A DNA stretch of 64,000 bases from Ifrita kowaldi (GCA_013398055.1 VZRS01004070.1:233265-297264); one strand, 5' to 3'. Shown: positions 24,301 through 38,074, counted from the stretch's first letter. Translations and numbers: made by a program. Notes: generated from the sequence alone by a model not told the origin.

Positions 24301-26642
24301 GTACCACCTCTCCCAGTGTTTGCATTTAGAGAGATAGTATTGTTCCTGTCTTCCCTTCATTCCTCTAGGGAGACTAACTATGATATTCCATTGGACCTTC
24401 ACTGTAAATTGTTTTAGTTGGTCTCATCTTCCCCATTGGCAAGTTATAAACCAGTTTATATGTTTGCTCCCTCTACTTTAAGCTTTTCTTTCTGTGACAT
24501 TGCATCTGTGCTACACTGGCTGATCTATGATAGGAGAAAGGCTGTTACATTTGTACATCAAATCCTATATCCGTAGTTTGCGCTGCACGGTCAGAAAATA
24601 TTTGTAGGCTTTACATCTGATAAAGGTCATCTTCTGAAATGCAGAGGTGCAGAAGAATCTTCTTGAGTCTGAAGACAGATTAGCCGCAATGATCTTTGCT
24701 ATGGTTCATTTCTTTTGTAGAAGGAAGAAGCTCCACATATTTGAGACACGTTTACCCTTGCTTAACAAGAACTGTGAATCATGTCAGTACATTGTAGCTT
24801 CAGCATGGGAAATTTTGAGCAGGAGCTGGGGTACTGGAAAATTTTCAGGGAAGAGGATTTAAGAAATAAATGAATAGTGTGAAACCAACACTTAAATGCT
24901 ACCTCCTTAGTCTACCACCAACTTCAGGAAGGAAAGATGCAGGAAAACCCCACATTTTTCTTTAACAAGTTCAAATGGGAGACAGAACTCCAGGTATGTC
25001 ACTTGCCTGCTAGAGGTAGGATGACATGAAATATGAAGCTGTCAAGCAGAGAGCAGAACTGATCCAAATTTGACAAGTCTAACATATTGAGCTCAACAAT
25101 TCTGACCTCCTCCTCCTCATCAGCCAGGCTTATAACTCAAGTGTTTATGCAGCACTGAACCATCAGCAGCCACCCCTCTCCTGTAAAATGGTCCCTGCCA
25201 AACGCTGTGAAATTGCAAATGCTTTGGTCCTGGAGACCCGTACTGAAATGAGACCTGCTTGGTAGCACATCTTTTTGAGCCACTCCTTCATTCAACATCA
25301 TACAGGCTCATTACTCCCACTTACTCTCACTGGCTGTCCTGCTGGAGGGGACAATTCGTCCTGCTGGAGGCCTGGGAGGGACAATTTTGTATTAGTCAGT
25401 CCTCCAGCTACCAAAAAGTCACAGAGACAAGATGGTAGATTCTGTGCTACACCAGGTGATTGCCCTTATATCTCTTTGTAAGAACATTCCACACCCATTT
25501 GCCAGATTTATTTCCATCTTGGAGACTAAACACTTTTGAATGAGTGAATCCTGGCAAACATTTCAAGCACCTGCCTTGCTTCTGGCTGAATGCTGAGCAG
25601 TGCTATGGTTGGGCTGTTGCACGGTGTCTTTCAGGCTCTGAAATCTTGGATCTGTTGAGATGGTTCTCCTGCAGATCCATGGGATGCTCCTTTTGTCACC
25701 AACCATCTGCCAGTGCCTTTGGCTACACAGGTATAAAGTGTGCATGCCAGCCTGACTGGTGTCAGCGCTGAAAATTCCCCAGTACTGTGTGCAAACAAAA
25801 GGCTCTGTTCCAAGTGTGGAGGAAATACTGTATCCTTCTGGGGAAAAACTCCCCAAGCCCCTTGGGGAGAAAGAAAAAAAACAATTCTCCGTCTTGTCAA
25901 GATCATAAGGTGATAAAAGGATGGGGAAAATGTCATTTATGATAGGATGAACACATAGTTAGCTAACATCAGAATCTGTGTGTATCAAGTGCAGGCAAGG
26001 TAGCAACATGTGACCACAAGGTAGAAATTGTGTTGGCAAGCTGGACTTGACCCAGAGGGTTCTTTTTGAGTCCCATGAAATACTACAGTTTTACTTTTGA
26101 GTTCTTCCTTCCATGAAATGGGTCACAGAACCATTTATTGGCAACTCAAGTAGAAGTAGGTAAAAGCCACCCTTGGAAGAAACACTTTGCTTCTACTACT
26201 TGTAACATGTGGTCAATATTCCAATAAAATTATAAATGCTTTACTTTCTCCATCCTCATGCAGAGTTATTGGACTGTATCACTGCTTCTGTACTGTCCAT
26301 GGTGACAAAGATGACACAAACAGTGTGCCTGGAATCAAACAAAATATTTGCATAGCAACTGTGCCAAATAGGGTTAAGTAGCTCCTGTTTTGCAGACAAA
26401 TTCACTTAACTGCTGGGAATTCTGCAGGTACCATACCACACAGTTGCCACTGGTTACTTTTTCACATGCTCAGCTGCATGCAAGAAAATTAGCATTGGGG
26501 GTCCTAGGATTAGATTCCTCTTTGCGTGGTGAAACAGCTGGAAGCCAATTATGAGAATTTTGGCTTTTGTGTGAGTACATGGAAGAGCCAGGAACAGAAC
26601 AGGGGAATCCACTTCTGTGGCTTCATCTCATGGAGTCAGAAC
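21341..26642. other. Long unannotated stretch, no gene or repeat recognised
   Basis: 5.3 kb without a recognised element. It includes alternating purine-pyrimidine sequence at 22926-22953 and a small imperfect duplication at 25336-25386 (see findings). Open frames of up to 126 codons (23509-23889, -) show no domain. Overlapping frames at 25.5-25.9 kb coincide with a locally GC-richer patch. Confidence 0.5.
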
Positions 26643-26840
26643 TACAGAATGTCACAGAGGCTGGAAGGGACCTTGGAGATCATCTAGTCCAACACACACC
26701 GCTCAAAGCAGTGTCAGCCACAAGAGCCCAGGGATGTGTCAGTCAGGTTTTGAATATTGCCAAGGATGGAGTCTCCACACCCTTTCTGGGTAAACTGTTC
26801 CAATGTTCAAGCACTCTCCCCCAGTCCAGAAGATTTACAG
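26643..26840 (-). mobile_element. CR1 LINE, 3'-end fragment of a third 3' type
   Basis: tacagaatgtcacagaggct, ggaagggaccttggagatca and tctagtccaacacacaccgc, then gttttgaatattgccaagga and tggagtctccacaccctttc. These match the reverse complement of the CR1 end whose coding part reads '..W.LFQ...GVETPSLAIFKT'. Similarity fades after 26820; the sequence up to about 26865 may still belong to it. Confidence 0.9.
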
Positions 26841-27750
26841 GATGAATGTGTTTTCATTTCTCTGTTGTTGATTCTTTAATACAGAAGACACGTATATGTA
26901 GAATAATCATGTTTAGTCAGTAGACCAAAAAGCTCTTTTTGCAAGGCTTGGTAACCTGTTAGGTTACCACGCCTGAGTCAGGGAATTATTCATAAATAAT
27001 TGAGCTTTCTCAGATGAAGCAGTGCAACCCTTGGCCTCAGTATTATTTATCTTATTTAATAAAGGATGTTCTGGGGGTACACTCAGGATCAAGAAGAGTT
27101 TTGTTAATGCTGAAGGACGGTACTGGTATCATAGCCAATTAATGTGCCTGTTCCTGCTGATGATAAATGGATCTGTCGTCTGCTCATCTGGCATTGAGCC
27201 TCCAGCCTTACATAATCATTTGTGGATATACCCAAGGGTTTTGATAGTTAACATTTCAGCTTTTACAGGTCATCAGAATTTTTCAAGAAAGATAGATTTG
27301 GTAGATTGTAGTCTGCAGCAGAAAACTGGAGGTGAAAACAAAACAGTATTCAGAGGATGATAAGGTCTGTAAAATGGATGGAAACTTGTCTGAGGAAGAA
27401 TCTTTTCAGTTCTATTTCAGCATTCAGGGAGAGGAGAAAAGAAAAATGTGAGAAAAGAAAAATGCATCAAAGGAACTCTGGTGAATCCAGGCTGGCTTAG
27501 CCTTCATGGGTTAATAGATCATTTGAAACTGCTGTTTTCAGTGGCTCTGAAATTGCAGGAAGTGGTCTGAGGCCAAGAGGGAATAATGACTCTAGGAGAC
27601 ATAATTTCTAGGGAGGAACTGAGGTCCTGCAATTCTGCTTTGGAGGAAACACAAGCCACAGAACAAAATTCCTTGCCGTTTCAAGATTAGCAGAGAAGCT
27701 GGTGGCTGGGAGAGAGAAATCTGAGGAGGGAAGCAGAAAATATGAAATGA

Positions 27751-27772
27751 TCTCTGTGTGTCTGTGTGTGTG
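27751..27772. repeat. Short (TG)n/(TCTG) microsatellite
   Basis: Alternating TG units with one TCTG interruption. Confidence 0.85.
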
Positions 27773-27972
27773 CAATGTTGTGCCATATCACCAAGCCTTT
27801 TGTCCTTCAGCCAAGAACCTGAGCTGAAAACCCCTTTTGCAAGGTCCTTCGAAGATGCACTACAGCTCTCCAATTCTGAGTATTCATGTTAATTCAACAT
27901 GGAAATGTTGGGATCTGGGTTTTGAAATATTTTAATGATTGCTGTCCTCAGATAGATAATGGACAGGCAGAA

Positions 27973-27992
27973 GAGGGAGGGAGGGAGGGAGG
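27973..27992 (+). repeat. (GGGA)n microsatellite, G-quadruplex motif
   Basis: Four GGG runs at 27975-27977, 27979-27981, 27983-27985 and 27987-27989, each separated by one A. This fits the canonical intramolecular G4 pattern on the + strand with single-base loops. Confidence 0.9.
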
Positions 27993-30900
27993 AAGAGGCT
28001 CTGCTTGTCTTGACATTTCACCAGATGAGAAGACAGTGATGGCCATGCACAACTTGCACCACTCTCATTGCTACTTCTGGTGGTTTTCTATCAATAGACT
28101 CACATCTGAGAATCATGGACAAAGAGAAAAGCACGTCTTTACAGATTGATCCCACCAAAGCGTCAGAGGCACAAGAGTTAGCTCGGTCTAAATTTAATCA
28201 GCCAGTCTCCCTGGAGTCAGTGGAGAGAGGCACCTTCGCAGGGCAATTCAGGGAAGGAATCTGACTGCAAGGGCAGCATTAACCTTTATGACTATTCTGG
28301 TTTTGCCAAGAGTCAATGGGATCAATTCATAGCTGAGTGGAGAAGACTTATACTGGCTAAGAAGCAGTCCCAGTATCAATAAAACTACCACAGTGTGTTC
28401 TCTGTATCACAAAACTGCCATATGTCTCCACTTATGGGGATTGGGCATGGGGACTGTGGAGGGAATTGCTTTTCTGGGCAGGTTAATGTAACAAAAAGCA
28501 AGCCACTCTGCAGCCATTAATCTCCCTAAAGCCCATAGTCTCAGTCCTCCTGTGCTGTACTCTGTGCTATGCTTCATTATGGAGTCTTTAAACACCTCAG
28601 TTAAGGGGAGAGAAAGTAATTTAAAAAGAAAACAGAGCTTTGGCTCCTTTAGTTGGATTTTTGGAGAAGTAAGGTTCCTCTTGGGTTAAACTTCTCAGAC
28701 TTTTCTGCTTTTGTTTATATTGTATTGAAAAGGCCAAGTACTATTGAGTAGATACCCAAAAAGAATGCCCAACATTAGAATATTTAATAAATCAAGATAA
28801 ATTAAGGTATTTAAAATTGTGAGTTTTAAGTATTTGAGCATTTTTGTTCTTTTTATTTTTCATCCAAATTCAGAATTCCTATTTCCAATTTAGTAATAAA
28901 ATCTGATGGTCTTGCTCTTATTTTTAATAATAATCTAACTTACAGTACTTTAGGAACTATAACTTCGAGAAGAAAACATAAACGAATGCTTATAGTATAA
29001 AAAGCACTTTTATTTAATACCTTGGAGGTTTGGGGGAGGATTGTTTGGGTCTTTTTTTGTCATCAAGCGGTATCCAATAACAATTTTCTGTATTTTAATT
29101 ATGTCTGGAATATACTGCTCGTTGTAAACAAAACAGGTAGTTGTTTAACATGCATATTTTAGCTCAGGGATTTGAAGCAGTCTACCAGGCTAGGACACAT
29201 GCTCCATATTTGCATTTATTTGCTCATAGAAGTTTGTCAGGACTCCTGAGATACCTTTGAATAATCTCAACTTTCTGTTGTGATTTTTCTTTTCCTTATC
29301 AAAATAATGTTATAAATACATTTGTGGAGCTCTTGGTGGGGAAACGATTTACTGTTTCTGATAGTTGCTTCACTACTGTAAATCAATGTAGTGCTACTTA
29401 CATCAGCCAGGCTACTATTTATCCCAGCTGAATGTTTCCTCCTTCAGTTCCAATATTAACTCAGTTAAAAATAGTGGTTTTATATTTAAACCTCTACTTC
29501 CTGAAGTGACAGTAGGTGGGCCAACTTGTAACATGATCAACATTTACAGCATTAGCTCTACCGGAATACATTTATGACAGCTCCTAACAATCAAAGCATA
29601 ATGGTGTTTTTTGAATTCCCATTGCTTTAATTTTTACAAAAAGGCATTATTAATTAAAGAATAAAAAATGTGATATAGCGTGCATACGTGTGCATAAGTA
29701 GCATACAACACAAAATCGTTGGCATCTTGTTTGCAGCCCATTCCCTGAAGCAGTACTTGTGGAAAGGGGTGACATGCTGGTGTTGTATATGGGGTGTAGC
29801 AAGAGTGAGGTGGGGGATCAGAGTCCTGTTGTCAATGCATAACTTGTGATTTAGTGCAAAGTTTAGTTTTGTAATAAATTTAGAGACATTTGAGATGCCC
29901 AGAGCCATTTTAGATGGCCAAGCTTATTTAAGAGACTAGCAGAGAAGGTGCAGGATTTGCAGGAAACCCATGTCTTTCTGGACAGCAGCTGAAGGACAAT
30001 CAGAGTAACTAGGGCATCTCTAGTTGCACTGGACAGTTCTATGTGGACAGCTGAGCTGGGCTGCATGTTGCATCTGCAGTCATAAGTTTTCAAGCTATTT
30101 TTTGATAACACTGAGGGGCATGCTAATTGTGAACTATGAGAAGCTGTTGGCCCTTACCTAGATCATATACTGGCTCATTTTCTCTGCTGTGCCACACGTT
30201 ATATTAGTGAGTATTGTCACTAAACGGAGTGACATTACCCAGTGTGTCTCATGGTAAGTATAGATTCAAGTACCTCTAAAACTGAGAGTTGTCTTCAAGT
30301 CCCCATTAAATATAGAGCCACTAAAAAAAGTGCCCAGTACGTTACTAAGTTAAAGTGTCTGAACAACACGCAGTGTGGAACTGAGATGGTAATTTTGTTG
30401 ATGTATGTTGAAACAATTGGACTCATCCAGATGTCAGACACAGGAGTGTCTCCCCTAAATTTCTTCCAAAAAAACAATGTAAGTCTGTAAAACCTACAAT
30501 ATTTTAGCGATATTTTAAAATAAGTAAATATGCTTTATTACCAGCATTAAGCATAAAATATAGACAGACAACAACAAAAAAAAAAAGTAGTTAGGAGGTT
30601 TGTCCCATGAAAAAATACTGTCTCTTTCTCCAGGTTTAAGCATGTATGCATATTAATTTAGGCCCAGTTTCATTCCATTCAGCTTGAAGCACCTCACATT
30701 TGATGTACTCCTTATTCAGCCTTAGAGACCACATCTAATATGTGAAGCCACCAGTGGATAGTGGCACGCTGTGTATATCCTGGGCAAGAACAAGCCTGGA
30801 ACATGCTGTAACTGTGTTCCTGGGGAAATCAAAGCATGGGAAGGCAGCGTGGACGTGGCTGTCCTGTAGACATGGAGGCAGATATCCATTCCTCCATATC

Positions 30901-33900
30901 AATACAGACATAAAAGACAGGTACCAAATACTGTCTGATGTGATGGTAGCCTGGCTTCTGATGGAGGTACTCTGGTAGATGGAGGGAATCTGGGTCTTAG
31001 AATCCTGACAGCTGCCATGCAAACAACCTTTTCAAATCCATGCCTGTCCTGTCTGACACTCAACACCTGGCTCCTTTTCTGTAGTGAGAATGGCTGGACC
31101 ATTGCAGTGGCGCACTGATTTTTGTGGATGGTGAACACAAAAAGGGAATTGAGAAGAGGCCACCCGAGTTATTCTGATACATGACTTTGGTGCTTTCTAT
31201 TCTTAGACAGATGAGGATCTGAAATATGTAAGTACACTATAATTGTTTTTTAGATTTATTTGTAAAGGTAAGTCAAAGAAGTAAAACTCTTAATCTGTCA
31301 TGGGTGTGATATTTAGACATCTATAATTTTCTTTGATGTGTGTTTATATTTAAGTGAAGTTCATAAATCAAGATTTTCCTCATGATATTTTAAACACTGT
31401 TATTTGTCTTCATCCTTGTTTTTTTAAAGAAATGAGAAGAGCAAAACCCATGAAATTATATTTGCAGTGTCATTTTAAATTTATTGTCTAATAAATAGTG
31501 ATCACTTGGAAAATCCATTTTTTTTTCTGTGTTGTTAACAAGAGGTTTAACCAAAGTGATTGAATCAAGATGAGAAATGATCCCAGGTTCGTGAAGCTTG
31601 AATAAATGATGTTGTCAATGTTAATGTGCTGGTCTGGAAGTTTATTTGAAGTATCAGAAATAACCTAAATATAATTTCATGGCAGCTCGTATGGCACTTA
31701 GCATAATGTATTCCTTACCACAGAACCTCCATTCCCTGTATTTTACCAGCATTTTCAAGTCACCGAATACCTACTAACACTCAGCTATTTACTCCTGCAC
31801 ACTCCCAGTAAAAGTAAAGATAACACTTCTTTTTTTCCCACCAAATAAACCATATATTGACTTCCAGCTTTATCTTGTCTACCACCAACACTTTTGCTGA
31901 ATGAGAGCAACCAAAATATCATGTGGATATACTACGTCTGACTCATCTAATGATGCTGCATAAGATGGCTTTTAGAACTCTGTTATCCCCTATAAAAAAT
32001 ATTTGTGTGCAACAGTTAATAAATAGAGCTTGTCAGCTGCAGAATGCTTTAGCTCAGTTTTACAAATGAGTGTCCATCCCAAAGTATTGCGAAGAGAACA
32101 AAAGAAATTTGAAATGTTCCTATGCTTCTACATGCAGCAAGATTTTAACTAGCCATAGACAAAGATTTAGAAACACAGGTGAGTTTATTTCTACAACTTG
32201 AAGCCAAGAACACTGTACTTCAAAGTACAGAACTCAAACAAGGTCTGTAATGGACCTGTAAGGATGAGGCTGAGTTGTATGACATTTCTGGTTTTGAAAT
32301 TTGTCACAGGAGAATGTTTTTACTCAGGGTTCAAAGTATAGCTTTATGCCTCAAGAATGTACTAATTCTCTTTTGGTTTTAAGCAATAAGCATATGCTTG
32401 TATACGTTTTCTTCCCCCGGTCCAGGTTATAAAACATATTTCAGATTGTTTTGTTTATATAGTAGTGAGACTACCCTGAATTCCTGCAGCTTTGGGCAAG
32501 TTCTTGAAAATACACATTGTACCTGTGACAGGCAGATTGTTCTTGATATGTCTGAATTAAAATAAGTGCATCTTAAGGAATATTTAGATTCCGGACTGTA
32601 GCTGACTGATTTGGTAGAGATTGGTGTAACAGCAGTGCCGTTATATCAAGGCTCTTGTTCATCTGGAGATTCCCAGAGGTATTGCAATAAAACAAACCAT
32701 AGCCTAGACATCTTCACTGTATTAGAGGGAGAAAACAAGATTTTTCAGGACAAATAAAAAGTGGTGAGGCAATGGTAGAGCTCTGGGATTTCCTTTCAGA
32801 AAAGAAAATAAATAAAAAGCTTCTGAGTGGAAAAGTGAAACTGTTGGACATTTTTGCAGCTATGCAGATATGTAAAGGGTGCTGATGCTGCCATGAAGTA
32901 TCTGCACATCTCCAGATAGGAGCTTTTGTATCATAATTTGTTCAGCAACTGTCAAAATATCTTATTCCTGAAAGAAAAAGCCCTCATAAGTATCAGGACT
33001 TTCTTAAAAGGAAGAATAAAAACTCAGTCGCCACAAACTGTACATTTTAAGAGACCTATCAACCTAACCTAGACTTTTTGACAGCTATGGAAACAAGCCA
33101 AGGTTATATTAAAAAGTGGTATTGTGCAAGGGGTAACCATGCCCTGTCAGATGTATTGCATATACCCTGCTGTGTGCATGGATATTTATGGATATGCCTA
33201 TACAACATATCAAATCAAGGGGAAAAAAACAACTTACGGGAAGGTGTGCTAATATCTGGTTGTCCATGGCTAAAAGATACAGCATGAATGCATTGTCCTG
33301 GCAAATGAAAGTGAAGGACATAAATGAAAGGTTATTCCCATAGTAACTCAGTAGTTCAAGGACATTTGTCAGTACTACATATCTGCTGGAAAAGAGTGGA
33401 TGGGGGATTCATTCATCTTAGTTCCCTGTGGTTGCTATCTGCTTGGAAATCGCATCCATTGCTACCTGTATAGGGAACCCTGACAGCTAGGGACAATTTG
33501 AGTTATTTGAACCAGGCATCTCTCCACATGTCACCTGGATGGGGATTTACATTTGAAATTGGAATTGGTTTATAACCTTGCAGAAATGCCCAAGAGTAAT
33601 ACATGGATCTTATCAGTATGTCTGGCCAGCTTTGAGTTCCTGCAGAAATGTTGCCACATAAGGATCTCTTCTGAGGTACTCAGATATCAATGTGATTAGA
33701 CTGGCAGACAGACCTCTGTATTGGGAAAGCAAGGTCAGTGCTCCTGGGACAATAGGAGACATAAAGATTCAATAACAATACCTTATTATTCTATCAAATG
33801 ATATCTGCAGAGCACTTTAAAATCATTATGTGAAGGACAAAGGATGCTGTATGTACAGAGGGGTAAAGGCTGACATTTCTACAGTGCATGTAATTAACAG

Positions 33901-35284
33901 AATTCCGTGCAAGTCTGGCCTTTGGAAGAAAAATAATCTTGGATTGCATACTGGGCATGTTGAGCTTCCGTAATAAACACACAGGGAACCACTGTAAGGC
34001 ATCTGCAGCATCTATTGTTTTGCTGGTGCCATGTCCTCAAACCTTTGAACCCTGAGGTTCAAAGACCTTTTACTACAAGTTAGGGGGGTCATGGGGACAA
34101 AAAACAGCTGCAGTAGTTTATCATTTTTATTTTTGGTGCTTCTCAAGCTCTTGGGCCTCTTGACCTAGCTGAATTTTGGTGAGAAGATAGGATATGTCTA
34201 GGTAGGAATATCTTCCCTGAGTTTATGGGAAGTGCTGTGGTTCCTCTTGTTAAGGGGTGGTCAAAGGAACACTAGTTAGCCTGGGTTTTATGGGTTTCTG
34301 CTAAGAAATTGACATTTTCTTCTGACACGTCTGACAGTCCTTCAAGTTACCCAGACTGCAAATTAATACACTACAAAATAAAGCACTTCTTGCTCCATGT
34401 CAGGGTTCATCTCTATTGTTATGCAAAAGAGACTCAGGAGATGATCAGAAATAGTCATCTGACCATGCCCATATTTCACACATTGTACCCCACATGGTTT
34501 GTTCTCTCTGTGATCACATTTGAGTTTTGGATCCTGCTCTGCAGTCAAAAGTTAAGAGCAGTGGTGTGGCCTACTGTGGAGAACACAAGGCTGAGCTGTG
34601 TTAATCTTAAATCTACTCTGGATTTGCAAGGGTTTGATAGATTATATCAGTCTATCGCACCCACTTATACAATGAAATTAGCGAGATCGCCTGACATTCA
34701 TAAAGGACATTGAGATACAAAAATACCCGTTAGCAGTTGCATGGTTTTATTATATATTTTTTCCCTTAATGATGCAGGCTTTCCAGAAAATGGGCCCAGG
34801 ATGGGAATAGGTGATATACGCAGACCCTTGCAGCCTCCACTGTGCTAATTAATTTCCAGTACCCTGGAATATAGAAGTACAGTACCTGTTTCATTAGACA
34901 TGGATCATTTCTATAATGAATGGTTGGCATTGCTGCACAATAATTTATCAGGATTGGGGAAAGGCATAGAATGCCAGAAAACTGGCAGATAAAGCTGATA
35001 TTATTTTAGAGGTGGGACAAGAGAAGACATATTTGCTGATGTGCACAGTAATTTTTACCACAGACCTAAACCTGTTGGGAGAACTACAGTATGTGAAGTG
35101 AGGCACAGAACTCTCCTAGAAACAAAAACATCTGGAAACTGAATATTTATAAAGTAATTTAAAGACTGACACTGTGGTAGCTTCAGGTTTGAAGTCACTA
35201 TCAGTGACTTCAGTCTGTGAGAGAAAAAAATGTATAATAGGTGCAAAGTGGTTAAAAAAGGAAAAAGGACAAACAAATTTTTTG

Positions 35285-35481
35285 AAGATTTTCCACATGG
35301 AGGTAGTCAGATGTTTGAACAGGTTGACCAGGAAAGTTGGGTAATGTCTACACCTGGTGACTCTCAACCAGTGGGACAAGATCTTGAACCGCCTAATATA
35401 TCTGGACCTTCTTTGGAGATGGAGGTTTGACTACAGATCTCCAGAGGTGCTGGTCAAACCTGAATTATTTTGTGATTCTAG
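35285..35481 (+). mobile_element. CR1 LINE, diverged 3'-end fragment
   Basis: gtagtcagatgtttgaacag, gttgaccaggaaagttgggt and aatgtctacacctgg correspond to the CR1 block 'ggttaggcattggaacaggttgcccagagaagttgtgg'. The end reads ggaggtttgactacagatct, ccagaggtgctggtcaaacc and tgaattattttgtgattcta, a decayed version of a 'gacctccagaggtcccttccaacc' end. More diverged than most copies. The start is approximate. Confidence 0.8.
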
Positions 35482-37923
35482 GAAGGAAGGCCATCAAAGC
35501 TGAGAGTTCAAATTAAAATCTGGAAAGATCATTTTTTTCATTATCCAAAGGCATCTCTGTAGCTTTGGATGTCTTAGTGGCGTAGGGTGTTTTTCTGTTT
35601 ATGTGCTTCGAAGAGGGAAGGACAAGGCCACCTTCTCTGATGGCCCTTTGAAACAGTGTGAGAAGAGGTCAGCTGAATTTGCTGACACTCATATTTAGCT
35701 TCAGCTAACATTAGCTGACATTCCCTTTCTCCAAGTCATTACTTTTATAGTGGGGATTTAGCACTGTCTTTTCTGCACTAGGTATACCCATGTAAAGTAG
35801 TGGGATGAGATTCCTGGCTGGAGACTTTCCCATCCTTGCAAGTTCCCTTCATGTGTAATGTCATTTCACTTGCTGTACGTGAACAGTGAAGGGAGCTGTT
35901 ATCAGTCACTTCAGAATATCCCTGTTAAGGAGGAGGTTAATCCTTCTGGGTCCTCAACTCAGGCTGTTCATAACAGCAATATGATGGACACAGTAGAGAA
36001 ATCCAAACTTCCTGAAGAATCAAGACGTGGGCCAATTGGCTTCTCCCATTTTTTTTTTTAATTTTCCTCCCAAAAACCACTGTGATTTGCTTCAACATGA
36101 AGCAAGACAGCTAGCCAACAGATAGGTCACACAGACAACACTTACGTACTCTGGAATTCTCCTACCATCTACTCCCAGCTTTCTCATCTCCACTCAGTTC
36201 TACCCTTTTATCATTGCTTCCTTTTCCTACCTGTGATATGAGGGGGGGAAGCATGTTTTTCTGCTTGTCTCCTTGTTTCTGCACTAAAAGAAGGCAGGAT
36301 TGTAAGTGGGAGGTCTTGCAAAGAAGGCTCCGTAATATCCATTATATCTAGCCTGTTCTCACGGGTAACTCTTCATTGAGCCAGAATAGCAACTTCAGGC
36401 TCTTCAACCCTCACAACACTAGGATTTCTAAATTGTGTATTTTTCTCAGGTTTTCCTGAAGTTGGAACTAGGTAGTCAAACTGTTCTTCTCTTGGCCACT
36501 GCTCTGTTGCACACTGTATTTTCCTCCCTCTATCTGAACTGTGCCATTTTTGGTGGCTCCAGCTGCTATTGCTATGTGAGATGCCCCTTGAAAAGTTGTC
36601 TCCTGCCTCTCCAAATTCACACCTGCTGTATGAGTCCTAGTTCACCATATTTTAGTAAAACATCCACAAGTATGGGGTAAAAGGTGTTTGTGGCAAAGGA
36701 TCATCTGAGCCACAATCTTCTGCTGTGTCAACTGCCACTGCACTTTGGTGGCCTTCAGCTGACAGGAGAGATTTGAAGTTTCATGTCATTAGAATAGTTA
36801 AGGAGGTTTTCACGGGGAGAAGAATTACTGTGAAGCTTGCAAAATAGATCTTTAAAGCAGTTTCCTGAGTATTTTTTTTTCAACACCTGTGTGGCTAGAT
36901 AGCACAATACTCAGTGTATCAGCAGGTAAAGCAATTATGTATTTTAAGTTGGTTCTTAAAAATGCACCCAGCCCTGTAAAAATACCTTTATCCTTTGCAA
37001 ATAATAAGGATGCAAGACCTTTTTACCTTCTTCTTATCTTCCTATTGCAGATAGGGCAGGTGGGAAGGAGGCCTTCTGCCACAAGAAGGTGAATGCTGAA
37101 TTTGGTACGTGATCTGCAGGACGGAAACAGTTAATTCCTCTGAATGCATTCTTTTCAGTAGAGATGACTTTTGAAAACAGAATTTAGTGAAATCCAGTGT
37201 CCTTTTCATAAAATATTTGAGGGAAATCTTGTATGATAGTACTTGTCAATCATTCCTGGGCTATTGTTGCTTTTCTCCCCCCTTTTTCACCCTTTTTTTT
37301 CTTTTAATTGATATCTGTCTGGAAGGACACAAACAAATCACAAGCTGGTATCTTAACTAGGATATTGTGGAACTCTTCTCTTTCAATCTTTGAATTTTTC
37401 TGCTGATAAAGATAAATAGATTGCAAAGTCTATATTAATAGATGCAAGGGGCAAGAACATGAGAAAAGCTTCAAAAAGCATATGCAAAAAAGATCCTGGA
37501 GTATATTGACGGAACACTCTTTTTAGTCATATTTACCCTATTACTAATAAGTTTTAAAAATAGATGCAAGGTATTGCAAACACTAAAATCATCAGACAAT
37601 TAATTTGCCTTTTCTCTACAATAAGTCAGACTCAAAATAAGGATATACTTAAACTTTGGACATTTGATGTTCCCTTTCCGTTAAATAGTGATGATATTTC
37701 TAGCAGTTCCCAAGGTTTTAGCTGAAATTTTTGATGTTTTAGTTATATGCCCAGGACTTTTCAAAAATCAATCTTAGGATTTGTATAAAAGTCTGTAGTA
37801 GTATTTCCCGCTGACTTTGTCATTCCTTTCCATTTTGCTGTGGAGTGAAATATTAAGCTATTTTACATTTGCTGATGTTCATGTAATCAGTTGTACTGCA
37901 CTTATCTAGTACTTGCTATACTT
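35482..37923. other. Unannotated stretch, no gene or repeat recognised
   Basis: Unique-looking sequence with T runs near 36050 and 36870. Open frames do not exceed 81 codons. Confidence 0.5.
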
Positions 37924-38074
37924 CATTCCCCATCCCTGGAAGTGTTCAAGGCCATGTTAAACAGGACTTAGAACAGCCTGGTATAGTGGAATGTATCTCT
38001 GCCCATGGCAGGGGTGTTGGAACTAGATGGTCTTTAAGGTCCCTCCCCAACCTATATCATTCTATGATTCTGTG
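37924..38074 (+). mobile_element. CR1 LINE, 3'-end fragment
   Basis: cattccccatccctggaagt, gttcaaggccatgttaaaca and gcccatggcaggggtgttgg, then aactagatggtctttaaggt, ccctccccaacctatatcat and tctatgattctg. The last 150 bases of a CR1, well preserved. Confidence 0.95.

Larger units (their letters stand above)
26841..35284. other. Longest CR1-free stretch, no gene recognised
   Basis: 8.4 kb without a recognised mobile element, which is unusual for this window. It contains a 13-base-arm hairpin (26944-26974), a 15-base tandem duplication (27434-27464), a TG/TCTG patch (27751-27772) and a GGGA repeat (27973-27992). The longest frame, 134 codons on the + strand (34309-34713), has no recognisable domain or splice context. 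Confidence 0.5.

Noticed and set aside
25544..25936. Three overlapping open frames on both strands
   Set aside because: They coincide with a locally GC-richer patch with fewer stop codons, and none resembles a protein family.
36787..36815. CR1-like 3' end (tcattagaatagttaaggag)
   Set aside because: Only about 20 bases fit and the next expected block is absent.
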